Position numbers and translations under genes: made by a program. This document shows, piece after piece, positions 1 to 8,959 of a stretch of 43,807 nucleotides of DNA. This stretch comes from Marinospirillum sp. GTDB taxonomy: Bacteria > Pseudomonadota > Gammaproteobacteria > Pseudomonadales > Halomonadaceae. Under the pieces are notes generated by a model, which saw only the letters and a list, made by a program, of their open reading frames with translations, did no database searches and was not told where the DNA came from. Position 1 is the first letter of the stretch. Every line of letters begins with the position of its first letter. The stretch is taken from the NCBI RefSeq assembly GCF_014859565.1, contig NZ_JACUUA010000009.1, positions 1-43,807 on the forward strand, written 5' to 3'.

Positions 1-134
1 GAGCTTTGCAACTACGGTGCTATTGCATCATGAAACTGTCTGAACCATTGGTGTAAAATGCAGCGAATAAACGCATAGGTTTAAAGCCTTGTTCACTGCT
101 GGGTAACCCAACACTATCTGAGGTATGGTTTTTT

Positions 135-1517
135 ATGCATCTGCATTTTCTGGGTATCTGTGGCACGTTCATGGGTTCCCTCGCGATTCTGGCGCGAGAG
201 ATGGGGCATCAGGTCAGTGGTTCGGATCGGCAGGTTTATCCACCGATGAGTGACCAGTTGCAGGCAGCGGGTATTCAGCTGCATGAGGGTTTTGATTATT
301 CACCTGCAGACTTTAAGCCGGATCTGGTGGTGGTGGGTAATGTGATGCGCCGTGGTCTGCCCTGCGTAGAAGCACTGCTTGAATCAGACCTGCCATTTAC
401 CTCCGGGCCACAATGGTTGCACGATCATCTGTTGCGTGGCAGTGAACAGCCACCGCGCTGGGTGCTGGCTGTTGCTGGCACCCACGGCAAAACCACCACT
501 GCAAGCCTGCTGGCCTGGTTGCTGGAAGATGCCGGCCTGGCACCGGGTTTTCTGATCGGTGGTGTGCCGGGTAACTTTGGTGTGCCGGCGCGATTGGGTG
601 CCACACCTTTTTTTGTGATAGAAGCGGATGAATATGATACGGCTTTTTTTGACAAGCGCTCCAAGTTTGTCCACTACAGCCCGCGCACCCTGATTCTGAA
701 CAACCTTGAATACGATCATGCGGATATTTTCCCTGATCTGGCAGCGATTCAAACCCAGTTTCATCATTTGATGCGGTTATTACCCAGACAGGGGCGAGTG
801 ATTTATCCAGCCAGTGATACAGCCCTGAAAGCAGTGCTGGATAAAGGTTGCTGGAGCGAAAAAGAATCCACCACTCTGGATGCAACAGGGAGCGACTGGC
901 GAGCAGAAAAATTGCAGCCGGATGGCTCTGCTTTCAGGGTGTATCTGCAGGATGAATGTCTGGGTGAAGTGCGCTGGTCAATGACTGGAGATCATAACCT
1001 GGCTAATGCGCTGGCTGCACTGGCCGCAGCGCGTCATGTCGGTGTGGAGCCACGCAAGGCGCTGGACTCACTGGCAGGTTTTAAAGGTGTAAAGCGCCGG
1101 ATGGAGTTGCTGGCAGAAGTGCAGGGCGTGAAAATTTATGATGATTTTGCCCATCACCCCACCGCCATTGCCACCACGCTGGAAGGTGCTCGTCCATCCT
1201 GCAGCGGACGGTTGCTTGCCGTGATTGAACCAAGATCCAACACCATGAAGCTGGGTACCCTGCGGGATGTGCTGCCACAAAGTGTTGCTGCTGCTGATCA
1301 GGTGTTCTGGTATCAGTCGCCCCAGATGGAGTGGTCACCTGATGATCTGAATTGTGGGCAAAACTTCACTGATTTGTTGAAGTTAAAACAGGCACTGATT
1401 GACTGGGTGCAACCGGGCGATCAGCTGGTGCTGATGAGTAATGGCAGTTTTGGTGGCCTGCATCAGCAACTGGTACAGGCGCTGCAACATAAGGCTGCAG
1501 AAAAGGATGATGTATGA
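135..1517 (+). CDS. mpl: UDP-N-acetylmuramate:L-Ala-gamma-D-Glu-meso-DAP ligase (murein peptide recycling)
   Basis: This Mur ligase joins tripeptide recovered from old peptidoglycan to UDP-MurNAc in the cytoplasm, feeding it back into wall synthesis. The protein is 460 residues, normal for Mpl. The N-terminal Rossmann-like start has the MurC/Mpl-type GICGTFMG loop (residues 8-15). The ATP-binding GTHGKTT loop lies near residues 115-121, followed by the EADEYD segment typical of Mpl and MurC. The short linker before the ATP loop and the pairing with ubiX favour Mpl over MurC. It overlaps ubiX by 4 bases (ATGA), so the two are probably translationally coupled. No convincing promoter was found in the 134 bases upstream. 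Confidence 0.95.
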   Translation: MHLHFLGICGTFMGSLAILAREMGHQVSGSDRQVYPPMSDQLQAAGIQLHEGFDYSPADFKPDLVVVGNVMRRGLPCVEALLESDLPFTSGPQWLHDHLLRGSEQPPRWVLAVAGTHGKTTTASLLAWLLEDAGLAPGFLIGGVPGNFGVPARLGATPFFVIEADEYDTAFFDKRSKFVHYSPRTLILNNLEYDHADIFPDLAAIQTQFHHLMRLLPRQGRVIYPASDTALKAVLDKGCWSEKESTTLDATGSDWRAEKLQPDGSAFRVYLQDECLGEVRWSMTGDHNLANALAALAAARHVGVEPRKALDSLAGFKGVKRRMELLAEVQGVKIYDDFAHHPTAIATTLEGARPSCSGRLLAVIEPRSNTMKLGTLRDVLPQSVAAADQVFWYQSPQMEWSPDDLNCGQNFTDLLKLKQALIDWVQPGDQLVLMSNGSFGGLHQQLVQALQHKAAEKDDV

Positions 1518-2134
1518 AATCAACCGATCAACGCGTGACTCTGGCGCTGACTGGAGCATCGGGTGTGCAGTATGGTTTGCGTTTGCTGGAATGTTTGCTG
1601 GCGCAGGGCTGTGCGGTGGATCTGATGATTTCCAAGGCCGCTCATCTGGTAATAGAAACGGAAAGTGATATCAGCCTGCCTGCCAATGCTGAAAAACTGA
1701 CGGCCACCTTGCTGCAGCGTTATGAGCACTTGCCGGGACGGGTACAGGCTTATGGGCGGGAAGACTGGTTTGCACCGGCGGCTTCGGGCTCAGGTGCTGC
1801 ATCCAGTATGGTGATTTGTCCCTGTTCCGCTGGCACCCTGTCGGCTTTGGCAACGGGAGCCAGTAATAATCTGATTGAACGGGCAGGGGATGTGGCTTTA
1901 AAAGAGCGGCGTCAGTTGATTCTGGTGACGCGGGAAATGCCGCTGCATCAGGTGCATCTGGAGCATATGCTGACTTTGACCCGGATGGGAGCCGTGATGA
2001 TGCCCGCCAGCCCCGGATTTTATCATCAGCCCAGGCGGGTGGAGGATCTGGTGGATTTTGTGGTGGCGAGGGTGTTGGATCACCTGGGTCTGGATCAGCA
2101 GTTGATTCAGCGCTGGGGTGAATCAGCGCTTTAA
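1514..2134 (+). CDS. ubiX: flavin prenyltransferase UbiX
   Basis: UbiX adds a dimethylallyl group to FMN, making the prenylated flavin used by the UbiD decarboxylase in ubiquinone synthesis. The 206-residue protein begins with the flavoprotein-family TGASGVQYG segment (residues 13-21). It also has the CPCSAGTLSALATG stretch followed by NNLIERA, and a REMPLH motif, all typical of UbiX. The start overlaps the mpl stop by 4 bases, and the mpl-ubiX pairing is known in Pseudomonas-type genomes. Its 3' end overlaps the convergent gene on the other strand by 12 bases, so there is no room for a separate terminator between them. Confidence 0.95.
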   Translation: MKSTDQRVTLALTGASGVQYGLRLLECLLAQGCAVDLMISKAAHLVIETESDISLPANAEKLTATLLQRYEHLPGRVQAYGREDWFAPAASGSGAASSMVICPCSAGTLSALATGASNNLIERAGDVALKERRQLILVTREMPLHQVHLEHMLTLTRMGAVMMPASPGFYHQPRRVEDLVDFVVARVLDHLGLDQQLIQRWGESAL

Positions 2135-3121
2135 ATCCGAGTTTTCCAGATTGTCTTCCACGCGTTCACTGAGAGAGTGGTAACAGCTATCACCAATACG
2201 CTTCCAGAAGCTTTCAGCAGCTTCAGCGGGTTGTAAAACCAGCGGGGTGATGGTGATATCCAGAGGGCCGGCATCACAAACCAGCTCGCGCAGCAGTTGC
2301 TGATAAAGGCGGGCGCGTAGTACAAGTGCACCGTTGATGGTGGTGTTGGGCAGCAATAACAGCAGGGTTTGTTCGTCATAACGGTAGGCTTCATCACCTG
2401 CCCGGCAATTCTGACGGTTGATGTGGCTGGCTTCGCGAATAAAACTGTTGGCCGATCTTTGACCCAGCTCTTCCAGTATCTCTGGATACTGATGCAATTC
2501 AACCAGCAGTAATGCCAGGGGTTTCTGGGTGGTTCTGGAACGACTGACTTCTGCGTGAATGCGGGTGTACAGATGACGCCCGTTAAAAAATCCAGTGACG
2601 AAATCCTGTCCTATCAGTTGTTCCAGTTGTGAGGTTCTGGAGCGGTTATGAATACCATATAACCAGGCTGCACTGGTCAGTAGTAGGTAGTGGGCAATAA
2701 AAAGCAGCATTTGTTCGGCGGAGTAGGATTGCAGGCGTAGATTAAGCGCACCGGCCAGTAACAGCAAACTAAAAGCCAGAGAAGTGGAGTTGGGCAGCAG
2801 GTAAAAGGCAATCAGCGGATACAGCAGGCCGATAAAATGCCACTGGGCAAAATCAATCAGGCTTTCTGGTTGCAGCAGCAGGAAAACACCAAGGCAGAAT
2901 AGTGCAATAATCGCTGCGGGATCATGCCTGAATTGGGTTGAGACCTGCCAGCGCCACAAGGCTAGTCCCAGAAAAATGGGTGTCAGCAGTGCAGGCAGTA
3001 AAATGGCTTCATAATAACCGGACAGATAAACCTGTGTGGCAAGCAGCGCCAATCCACAACCGATCGCTGCATAGAGTGCTGCGGTGACTTTTCTCAGCTG
3101 CTGGCTGAACTCCTTTCTCAT
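2123..3121 (-). CDS. multi-pass membrane protein with degenerate GGDEF-like domain (second of a pair)
   Basis: The protein has 332 residues. Residues 1-155 hold about six hydrophobic segments. The C-terminal half (about 165-330) looks like a diguanylate cyclase domain: the TGFFNGRHLYTRI stretch near 176-188 matches the usual TGLxNRRxL entry motif, and a RYDEQTLLLLLPNT stretch near 247-260 matches the usual RYGGDEFxxLLP. The GGDEF signature is therefore replaced by DEQTL (about 249-253), so cyclic-di-GMP synthesis is unlikely. It may bind a nucleotide or act as a structural or signalling partner. It overlaps the upstream gene by 4 bases (ATGA). That gene encodes a protein of the same architecture, so the two probably arose by duplication and act together. 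No function is known to me. Confidence 0.7.
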   Translation of the reverse strand: MRKEFSQQLRKVTAALYAAIGCGLALLATQVYLSGYYEAILLPALLTPIFLGLALWRWQVSTQFRHDPAAIIALFCLGVFLLLQPESLIDFAQWHFIGLLYPLIAFYLLPNSTSLAFSLLLLAGALNLRLQSYSAEQMLLFIAHYLLLTSAAWLYGIHNRSRTSQLEQLIGQDFVTGFFNGRHLYTRIHAEVSRSRTTQKPLALLLVELHQYPEILEELGQRSANSFIREASHINRQNCRAGDEAYRYDEQTLLLLLPNTTINGALVLRARLYQQLLRELVCDAGPLDITITPLVLQPAEAAESFWKRIGDSCYHSLSERVEDNLENSDLKR

Positions 3122-3996
3122 GCACTTGCCTCCGCCGCACAGGTAGATCGCAGGTTTTCTTCTGCGCTGAGTTCCTGCATGCAGCGGTGCCCACGAATTG
3201 TAAGGTGAGGCAAAGCAGTTTGTAATTGTTTGATCCGGGTATTCAGCTGTTCTGTTGAGGCTAGCGGGATCAGAGCAAAAATTTGATGCTCTTCAGCCAG
3301 ATACAAACCCTCAAATATAGAAAACTCAACAGCCAGTTGATTACTACTGCTCAGATCAAAAAAAACACCCTGTGGCTGGCAAAGGCAGATCAGACCCAAA
3401 AAAGTCTGTTCACGCTGGGCGCGCTCCAGCTCCTTGTGCAAGTCGGCGAGTAGCTGTTGGTAATTCAGCAGTTGGGTGCGCGGATCTCGGTTGAGTTGAT
3501 CCTGTATTTTTTGCTGACGCAGATGATGCGTAAAGCTGTAAATCGAAGTGAGCAGTATCACCAGCCAGAAAGCAGTGAGAAAAGCAGCACGAAAGGCACC
3601 TTCCAGTTGCAGCATCAACAATAGGTTGGCACTGGCTGCAAAGATGACTACAAAACCCAGCCCAATCCGGAAGGGCAGCAGCGCAAAAGCTAAAAAAGGA
3701 TAAAGAAGATGCAGGCTTAGATAAATTTGTGATTGCAGGTGTTGAGATTCTAATAACAGCAGCAAAGAAAGCAGGGTGTAAAGAGTAAAAACAAAAACGC
3801 TGATGCGAAGATGGGTGTGTTTGTTGATGAGCTGGTGTGGGAGAATAAAAAGCGCAACAAGCAATGCACCAGCCAGATACAGGCTGGCAGTCATATGGCT
3901 CCCATCATGAAAATGCCAGGCACTGAGCAGCAGAAAAAGACTGCTGGCAAGTAGCTGGCACCAAGTGAGCGTGCGTATGGACTCGAATAGTCCCAT
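3118..3996 (-). CDS. multi-pass membrane protein with degenerate GGDEF-like domain (first of a pair)
   Basis: This 292-residue protein has about six hydrophobic segments in residues 10-155. The cytoplasmic tail begins with an NRDPRTQLLNYQQLL stretch (about 169-183) that resembles the DxLTGLxNRRxL start of GGDEF domains. At the place of the GGDEF signature it reads AEEHQIFALIP (about 234-244), so the catalytic glycines and acidic pair are absent. The tail is also short for a full GGDEF domain. It lies first in a two-gene overlapping unit with a related protein. Possible roles are an inactive sensor or scaffold. This is an inference from layout, and I cannot name a specific family. Confidence 0.65.
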   Translation of the reverse strand: MGLFESIRTLTWCQLLASSLFLLLSAWHFHDGSHMTASLYLAGALLVALFILPHQLINKHTHLRISVFVFTLYTLLSLLLLLESQHLQSQIYLSLHLLYPFLAFALLPFRIGLGFVVIFAASANLLLMLQLEGAFRAAFLTAFWLVILLTSIYSFTHHLRQQKIQDQLNRDPRTQLLNYQQLLADLHKELERAQREQTFLGLICLCQPQGVFFDLSSSNQLAVEFSIFEGLYLAEEHQIFALIPLASTEQLNTRIKQLQTALPHLTIRGHRCMQELSAEENLRSTCAAEASA

Positions 3997-4303
3997 AAGC
4001 TGGTAAAACCCTAAGTTTAAATTCTCACACCGTTAAGCGGTGCTCCCAGCCTTGGTACGTTGCTGCTGTAAATCTGAGCGTACTGCCAATCCGGCTGACC
4101 TGACCATCCCCTGGCGGCGGTATTGTAACACAATGTTAACCCGTAAGGAAACAGGGTTGTAGACAGAATTGATCAAGAGGCTAGGGTAACGCTTTTGCCT
4201 TGCGTATAATGTCGGCAGCTTCACAAAACTGAAAAATATTCATCTTTAAAAAGTGGCTTTATGTATTGGATAAAGCTGGATAGATCGATAAAGAGCATAA
4301 AAA
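3997..4303. other. divergent intergenic region between the GGDEF-like pair and proA
   Basis: This gap of about 307 bases separates divergent transcription units and must hold both promoters. A TATAAT box for proA is listed separately. On the minus strand, an ATTGT-AAC-ACAAT inverted repeat (4122-4134) overlaps a possible TACAAT -10 box for the membrane pair, though no good -35 box was found. A short open frame on the minus strand here shows no recognisable protein pattern. No RNA gene was seen. Confidence 0.5.
4205..4210 (+). promoter_or_regulatory. possible sigma-70 -10 box upstream of proA
   Basis: There is a perfect TATAAT about 94 bases before the proA start codon. The expected -35 position (about 4182-4187) reads TAGGGT, a poor match, so the promoter would be weak or would need an activator. 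Confidence 0.35.
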
Positions 4304-5560
4304 ATGAATATTGCTGAATATATGCAAACTTTGGGGCGTCAAGCACGTGATGCGTCCAGACATCTGGCGCGGGCAGCAACCCGTGTTAAAAATGCCGCAC
4401 TGCTGGCGACTGCCAATGAGCTGGATGCCAACCGTGATGAGTTGCTGGAGGCCAATGCTGAAGACATGAAGGCCGGTGCAGCACGGCAACTGGATGCGGC
4501 ACTGTTGGATCGTCTGGAACTAACACCTGCACGTATTGATGCCATGATTGAAGGCTTGCGTCAGGTCGCAGCTCTGCCAGATCCGATTGGTGAAATCACC
4601 GATATGAATTTTCGACCCAGCGGCATCCAGGTAGGACGCATGCGAGTGCCACTGGGTGTGATTGGTATCATTTATGAATCCCGCCCCAATGTCACTGCTG
4701 AGGCCGCTAGTCTGTGTCTTAAGTCTGGTAATGCTGCGATTCTGCGTGGTGGTTCTGAGGCCATCCGTTCCAATCAGGCGATTGCCCGTTGTCTGATGCA
4801 GGGTTTAAAAGCCGCCGGATTGCCGGAAACCGCTGTGCAGGTGGTGGAAACCACCGACCGTGAAGCGGTGGGTCAAATGATTACCCTCAGTGAATATATT
4901 GACGTGCTGGTGCCCAGAGGCGGCAAGGGTCTGATTGAGCGCATTTCAGTTGATGCACGCATTCCAGTGATCAAACACCTGGATGGTGTCTGCCATGTTT
5001 ATCTGGATCAGGACGCTGACCACAACAAGGCGCTGGCTATAGCCATCAATGCCAAAACTCATCGTTATGGCACCTGTAATACCATGGAAACCCTGCTGAT
5101 CCACGAAAGTCGTGCGGCCAGCCTGTTGCCTGCCTTGGCTGCTGCTTATAAAGACAAGGGTGTGGAGCTGCGCGGTTGTGCCCGCTCCAGACTTTTTGCT
5201 GCAGATATGCTGGCTGCCATTGATTCCGACTGGACTACCGAGTATCTGGCTCCGGTGCTGGCGATCAAAATTGTTGATTCGCTGGCTGATGCCATCAGCC
5301 ATATTAATGTTTATGGTTCTCACCACACGGATGCCATCGTCACGGAAAACTTCACTCGTGCACGGCGGTTTCTGGCAGAGGTTGATTCCAGTTCAGTGAT
5401 GGTGAACGCATCCACTCGTTTTGCAGATGGGTTTGAATATGGGCTGGGTGCAGAAATTGGCATCTCCACCGACAAAATTCATGCTCGTGGTCCGGTGGGG
5501 CTGGAAGGCCTGACCTCGCAGAAATACATCGTGTTGGGTGATGGACACATCCGCCAGTGA
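4304..5560 (+). CDS. proA: glutamate-5-semialdehyde dehydrogenase (gamma-glutamyl phosphate reductase)
   Basis: ProA reduces gamma-glutamyl phosphate to glutamate semialdehyde with NADPH, the second step of proline synthesis. The protein is 418 residues, the usual length. Visible family signatures are YESRPNVT (about 124-131), the [13 protein letters not shown] stretch (141-153), [10 protein letters not shown] (203-212) and the catalytic cysteine in [11 protein letters not shown] (Cys258). The start ATG follows an AAGAG-like ribosome site. It begins the proA-nadD-rsfS-rlmH-mrdA-rodA gene run that is conserved in pseudomonads. Confidence 0.97.
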   Translation: MNIAEYMQTLGRQARDASRHLARAATRVKNAALLATANELDANRDELLEANAEDMKAGAARQLDAALLDRLELTPARIDAMIEGLRQVAALPDPIGEITDMNFRPSGIQVGRMRVPLGVIGIIYESRPNVTAEAASLCLKSGNAAILRGGSEAIRSNQAIARCLMQGLKAAGLPETAVQVVETTDREAVGQMITLSEYIDVLVPRGGKGLIERISVDARIPVIKHLDGVCHVYLDQDADHNKALAIAINAKTHRYGTCNTMETLLIHESRAASLLPALAAAYKDKGVELRGCARSRLFAADMLAAIDSDWTTEYLAPVLAIKIVDSLADAISHINVYGSHHTDAIVTENFTRARRFLAEVDSSSVMVNASTRFADGFEYGLGAEIGISTDKIHARGPVGLEGLTSQKYIVLGDGHIRQ

Positions 5561-5576
5561 CCAGCGGGATCACGGC

Positions 5577-6224
5577 ATGAAAAGCTCACTGGTTTTGATG
5601 TATGGTGGAACCTTTGATCCGGTGCATCATGGTCATCTGCGCAGTGCGCTGGAGCTGACTCAGGTGTTACCCGTGAGTCGGGTGCATCTGATTGCCTGTC
5701 AGCTTCCTCCGCATCGCGATCAGCCGGGTGCCAGTGGGGCTCAGCGTCTTGCTATGTTGCAACTGGCGACTGCCAATGAACCCTTGCTGATTGCTGATGA
5801 CCGAGAGTTGCAACGCGAAGGACCATCCTGGTCAGCAGATACCCTATTGAGTCTGCGCGAGGAGTATGGCAGCTTACAGCCTTTAGCCATGGTGCTTGGT
5901 TGGGATGCTTTTCTGGGTTTGCCTCAATGGTCTCGCCGTGAAAGCCTACTGGAGCTGGCGCACCTGATTGTTGTGGCGCGACCTGGACAGATGCATGAGG
6001 CCAGTCCGGAGCTGTTGCAACTATTACAACAACATGAGCTGAAACCCGGTGAACAACTGAATGCCACTCCGGCAGGTCGAATTCTGCGCCTGAGTTTGCC
6101 CAGTGCCATGCAGGTATCAGCAACCTACATCCGGCGCTTGCTGGGTCAGCAGGCTTCAGCTCGTTATCTGCTGCCGGACACCGTCATTGAATTTATCCGT
6201 ACCAACCAGCTGTATCAACCCTGA
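5577..6224 (+). CDS. nadD: nicotinate-mononucleotide adenylyltransferase
   Basis: NadD adenylylates nicotinate mononucleotide to deamido-NAD in NAD synthesis. I chose the ATG at 5577 (215 residues) because the nucleotidyltransferase motif GGTFDPVHHGH then falls at residues 10-20, as usual for the family. A GTG at 5538 would add 13 residues and overlap proA by 23 bases. The C-terminal VSATYIRRLL stretch matches the ISSTxIR nucleotide-binding motif. It lies 16 bases after proA and 35 bases before rsfS. Confidence 0.95.
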   Translation: MKSSLVLMYGGTFDPVHHGHLRSALELTQVLPVSRVHLIACQLPPHRDQPGASGAQRLAMLQLATANEPLLIADDRELQREGPSWSADTLLSLREEYGSLQPLAMVLGWDAFLGLPQWSRRESLLELAHLIVVARPGQMHEASPELLQLLQQHELKPGEQLNATPAGRILRLSLPSAMQVSATYIRRLLGQQASARYLLPDTVIEFIRTNQLYQP

Positions 6225-6259
6225 TTGGCTGGTGGCACTCAAAACTCCATGGAGTAACA

Positions 6260-6607
6260 ATGCAGCTTGAAGAAATGAAACAGCGGGTACTAACAGCACT
6301 GGATGACCTGAAGGCAAAAGATGTAGTGGTGTTGGATGTTGCCGGTGCAACCAGTGTGACTGATTACATGGTCATTGCCAGTGGTACATCTTCACGGCAG
6401 GTTGCTGCCTTGGCTCAACATCTGGTGGATGAAATGAGACAGCAGGGTGTGTCGGTACTGGGTATTGAAGGGAAGGATACTGGTGAGTGGGTGCTGGTGG
6501 ATCTGGGTGATGTGGTGGTGCATATCATGCAGCCGCAGACCCGAGAGTTTTACGAGTTGGAAAAACTCTGGGGGGCTTTTGCCACCCCCGCAATACATCA
6601 GGCCTGA
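6260..6607 (+). CDS. rsfS: ribosomal silencing factor RsfS
   Basis: RsfS binds ribosomal protein uL14 on the large subunit and blocks subunit joining when nutrients are scarce. The 115-residue protein has the family pattern: LKAKDVVVLDV near the start, TDYMVIASGTSSRQV (about 34-48), then GEWVLVDLGDVVVHIM and REFYELEKLW towards the end. The start follows a good GGAGTAAC ribosome site. It sits between nadD and rlmH, its usual neighbours, and the intergenic gap to rlmH is only 3 bases. Confidence 0.96.
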   Translation: MQLEEMKQRVLTALDDLKAKDVVVLDVAGATSVTDYMVIASGTSSRQVAALAQHLVDEMRQQGVSVLGIEGKDTGEWVLVDLGDVVVHIMQPQTREFYELEKLWGAFATPAIHQA

Positions 6608-6610
6608 GTT

Positions 6611-7078
6611 TTGAAAATACGGATTCTGGCAGTAGGCCAAAAAATGCCCAGCTGGGTGGAACAGGGTGTGAGTGAATACACCAAGCGCCTGCCGCCTGAT
6701 TTTCGGGTGGAATTTGAAGAAATTCCGCTGGGTGCCAGACGGCCAGGCAGTGATCTGAAAAAAGCCCTGGCGCAGGAGTCGGATGCCTTGCTGGCTAGAA
6801 TTAAAGGCAAAGAAAAAGTCATTGCGCTAGATGTGCTTGGCAAATCCTGGAGCAGCGAAAAACTGGCGGAAGAAGCGGCAGCATGGCGTATGGAAGGACG
6901 AGATATTGCACTGTTGATTGGTGGGCCGGATGGTTTGTCGGATGCCTGCCTGCAAAAAGCAGAGCAGCGCTGGTCATTATCCGGCCTGACCTTGCCACAT
7001 CCACTGGTTCGGGTTTTGCTTGCTGAACAGCTGTATCGAGCCTGGACACTCTTGTCCGGCCATCCCTACCACCGCTGA
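6611..7078 (+). CDS. rlmH: 23S rRNA (pseudouridine1915-N3)-methyltransferase RlmH
   Basis: RlmH is a SPOUT-fold enzyme that methylates pseudouridine 1915 in helix 69 of 23S rRNA. The protein is 155 residues, the standard size. The start is a TTG giving [15 protein letters not shown], which aligns with the conserved N-terminus; no in-frame ATG fits. The SAM-knot motifs [10 protein letters not shown] and [16 protein letters not shown] and the terminal HPYHR are all present. It follows rsfS by 3 bases and precedes mrdA by 9 bases, which points to one operon. Confidence 0.96.
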   Translation: MKIRILAVGQKMPSWVEQGVSEYTKRLPPDFRVEFEEIPLGARRPGSDLKKALAQESDALLARIKGKEKVIALDVLGKSWSSEKLAEEAAAWRMEGRDIALLIGGPDGLSDACLQKAEQRWSLSGLTLPHPLVRVLLAEQLYRAWTLLSGHPYHR

Positions 7079-7087
7079 GATGTCACG

Positions 7088-8959
7088 ATGGAATTTCGTC
7101 GCCAGATCAAAGACCCATTAAAGGAAGGTCGGATTTTTCAGTTCCGGGCACGCCTGTTGTTGCTGTTGGCGATGTTGCTGTTGGCTGTATTGCTGGTTCG
7201 CATGGCCTACCTGCAGGTGTTTCAATATGACCTGCATGTCAGTCGGTCGGAGCGTAATCGAACCACGGTGGAAGCCATGCCACCCACTCGTGGTCTGATT
7301 TATGACCGTCACGGGCAGCTGCTGGCAGAAAACCTTCCTAGCCACAGTTTGACACTGACGCGTGAGCTGGCGGGTGATGTTGGCCTGGTGATTCGGCGCA
7401 TCTGCCAGATACTGGAGATGGACGAAGCCTGTGAAGCCGCTTTGACTGAACGCAGCCGTCAGCGCCGCCGCCCATTTGAACCAGCACTGCTGGTTGATCA
7501 GTTGACGGAAGAACAGATTGCACGAGTTTCGGTCAACCGGCATCTGCTTCCGGGTGTGGAGGTTTCCGCCCAGTTGCTGCGCCATTATCCCGGTGGATTG
7601 GCCATGTCTCATGCGTTGGGTTATGTGGGGCGTATCAGTGAAGAAGACATGGAGACACTGGATCGCCGTGCGTACAGTGGCACTCACTATATCGGCAAAA
7701 CAGGCATTGAACGTTTTTATGAAGACCAGCTGCACGGGCAGGTGGGTTATCGCCGGGTCGAAACCAATGCCCGTGGTCGAGTGATCCGTGTGGTGGATTC
7801 CGAACCACCCAGTCCCGGTGTGGATCTAACCTTGCATCTCGATGCAGCCCTGCAGCAGGCGGCTTACCAGCTGCTGCAAAACCACCGTGCCGCGCTGGTT
7901 GCCATCGAACCTGCAACAGGGGGCATTCTGGCGCTGGTCAGCACACCCGGATATGACCCTAATGCTTTTATCGGCGCACTGGACTCCCATTCATTTGAGC
8001 GGCTGCGCCGGGATACCCAATTGCCTTTGTTTGATCGAGCCAGCCGTGGGCAGTATGCACCGGGTTCCACCATCAAACCTTTTCTGGGTCTTGCTGCACT
8101 GGAGCAGGGGACTATCACCCGCGAAACCGAAATTTTTGACCCCGGTTTTTACCAGTTACCCAATGATGATCGTCTTTATCGCAACTGGCGGCGTCAGGGC
8201 CATGGGGTGGTTGATCTGAGCCGCTCCATTGCCGTTTCCAACAATACCTTTTTTTATAATCTGGCATTTAATCTGGGGATTGATGAAATTTCTGCTTATA
8301 TGCAGCAGTTTGGTTTTGGTGAACGAACCGCGCTGGATGTGCATGGTGCACGAGAAGGCTTGATGCCTAGTCGCGAATGGAAACGTGCCACCCAGCGCCA
8401 ACCCTGGTTTCCGGGCGAAACTCTCAGCACCGGTATTGGCCAGGGGTATTGGTTGACTACACCCTTGCAGTTAGCCACAGCCACGGCGGTACTTGCCAAC
8501 AAAGGGGAGTGGATTGCACCGCGTTTCCTGCAAAAGTCCGAGCCGGAAAACCGCGTACAACTGCCGCAAATCAGCAAGGACAATATCGAACTAAAGGACC
8601 CGGAAAACTGGCCTTACATATTCAAAGGCATGGTTGATGTTATGCATGGCCGGGAAGGAACTGCTCGTGCATCAGGTCAGGGAGCGAGGTATCGAATTGC
8701 AGGCAAAACGGGAACAGCTCAGGTTTTCAGTCTCAGTCAGGATGAGGAAAGCCCCAGGGGAGATCTGCCGGAACATCTGCGTGATCATGCCATTTACATG
8801 GGGTTTGCGCCGGCTGAAAATCCACAGATTGCTCTGGCGCTGATCATAGAAAATTCCGGGGGTGGCAGCCAGGTTGCGGCACCCGTTGCCCGCCAGATCT
8901 TTGACCTGCATCTCACTCCTGAACGTCTGGCTCAACTGGAGAAACCCCATGCCCCGTGA
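7088..8959 (+). CDS. mrdA: penicillin-binding protein 2 (elongasome transpeptidase)
   Basis: PBP2 cross-links peptidoglycan during cell elongation, in complex with RodA. The 623-residue protein has one N-terminal membrane anchor (about 22-45), a pedestal domain with the PTRGLIYDRHG motif (67-76), and a transpeptidase domain. The active-site STIK lies at 327-330 (nucleophile Ser327), SNN at 384-386 and KTGTA at 540-544. It overlaps rodA by 11 bases. Confidence 0.97.
   Translation: MEFRRQIKDPLKEGRIFQFRARLLLLLAMLLLAVLLVRMAYLQVFQYDLHVSRSERNRTTVEAMPPTRGLIYDRHGQLLAENLPSHSLTLTRELAGDVGLVIRRICQILEMDEACEAALTERSRQRRRPFEPALLVDQLTEEQIARVSVNRHLLPGVEVSAQLLRHYPGGLAMSHALGYVGRISEEDMETLDRRAYSGTHYIGKTGIERFYEDQLHGQVGYRRVETNARGRVIRVVDSEPPSPGVDLTLHLDAALQQAAYQLLQNHRAALVAIEPATGGILALVSTPGYDPNAFIGALDSHSFERLRRDTQLPLFDRASRGQYAPGSTIKPFLGLAALEQGTITRETEIFDPGFYQLPNDDRLYRNWRRQGHGVVDLSRSIAVSNNTFFYNLAFNLGIDEISAYMQQFGFGERTALDVHGAREGLMPSREWKRATQRQPWFPGETLSTGIGQGYWLTTPLQLATATAVLANKGEWIAPRFLQKSEPENRVQLPQISKDNIELKDPENWPYIFKGMVDVMHGREGTARASGQGARYRIAGKTGTAQVFSLSQDEESPRGDLPEHLRDHAIYMGFAPAENPQIALALIIENSGGGSQVAAPVARQIFDLHLTPERLAQLEKPHAP

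Noticed and set aside
1..134. Promoter for mpl around TAAAAT (54-59)
   Set aside because: The expected -35 position is a poor match and no second support exists.
4033..4224. 63-residue open frame on the minus strand between the GGDEF-like pair and proA
   Set aside because: No recognisable pattern or ribosome site; it covers the divergent promoter region.
8862..8948. Longer rodA start giving 29 extra residues
   Set aside because: It falls inside the coding end of mrdA and lacks the usual RodA N-terminus.
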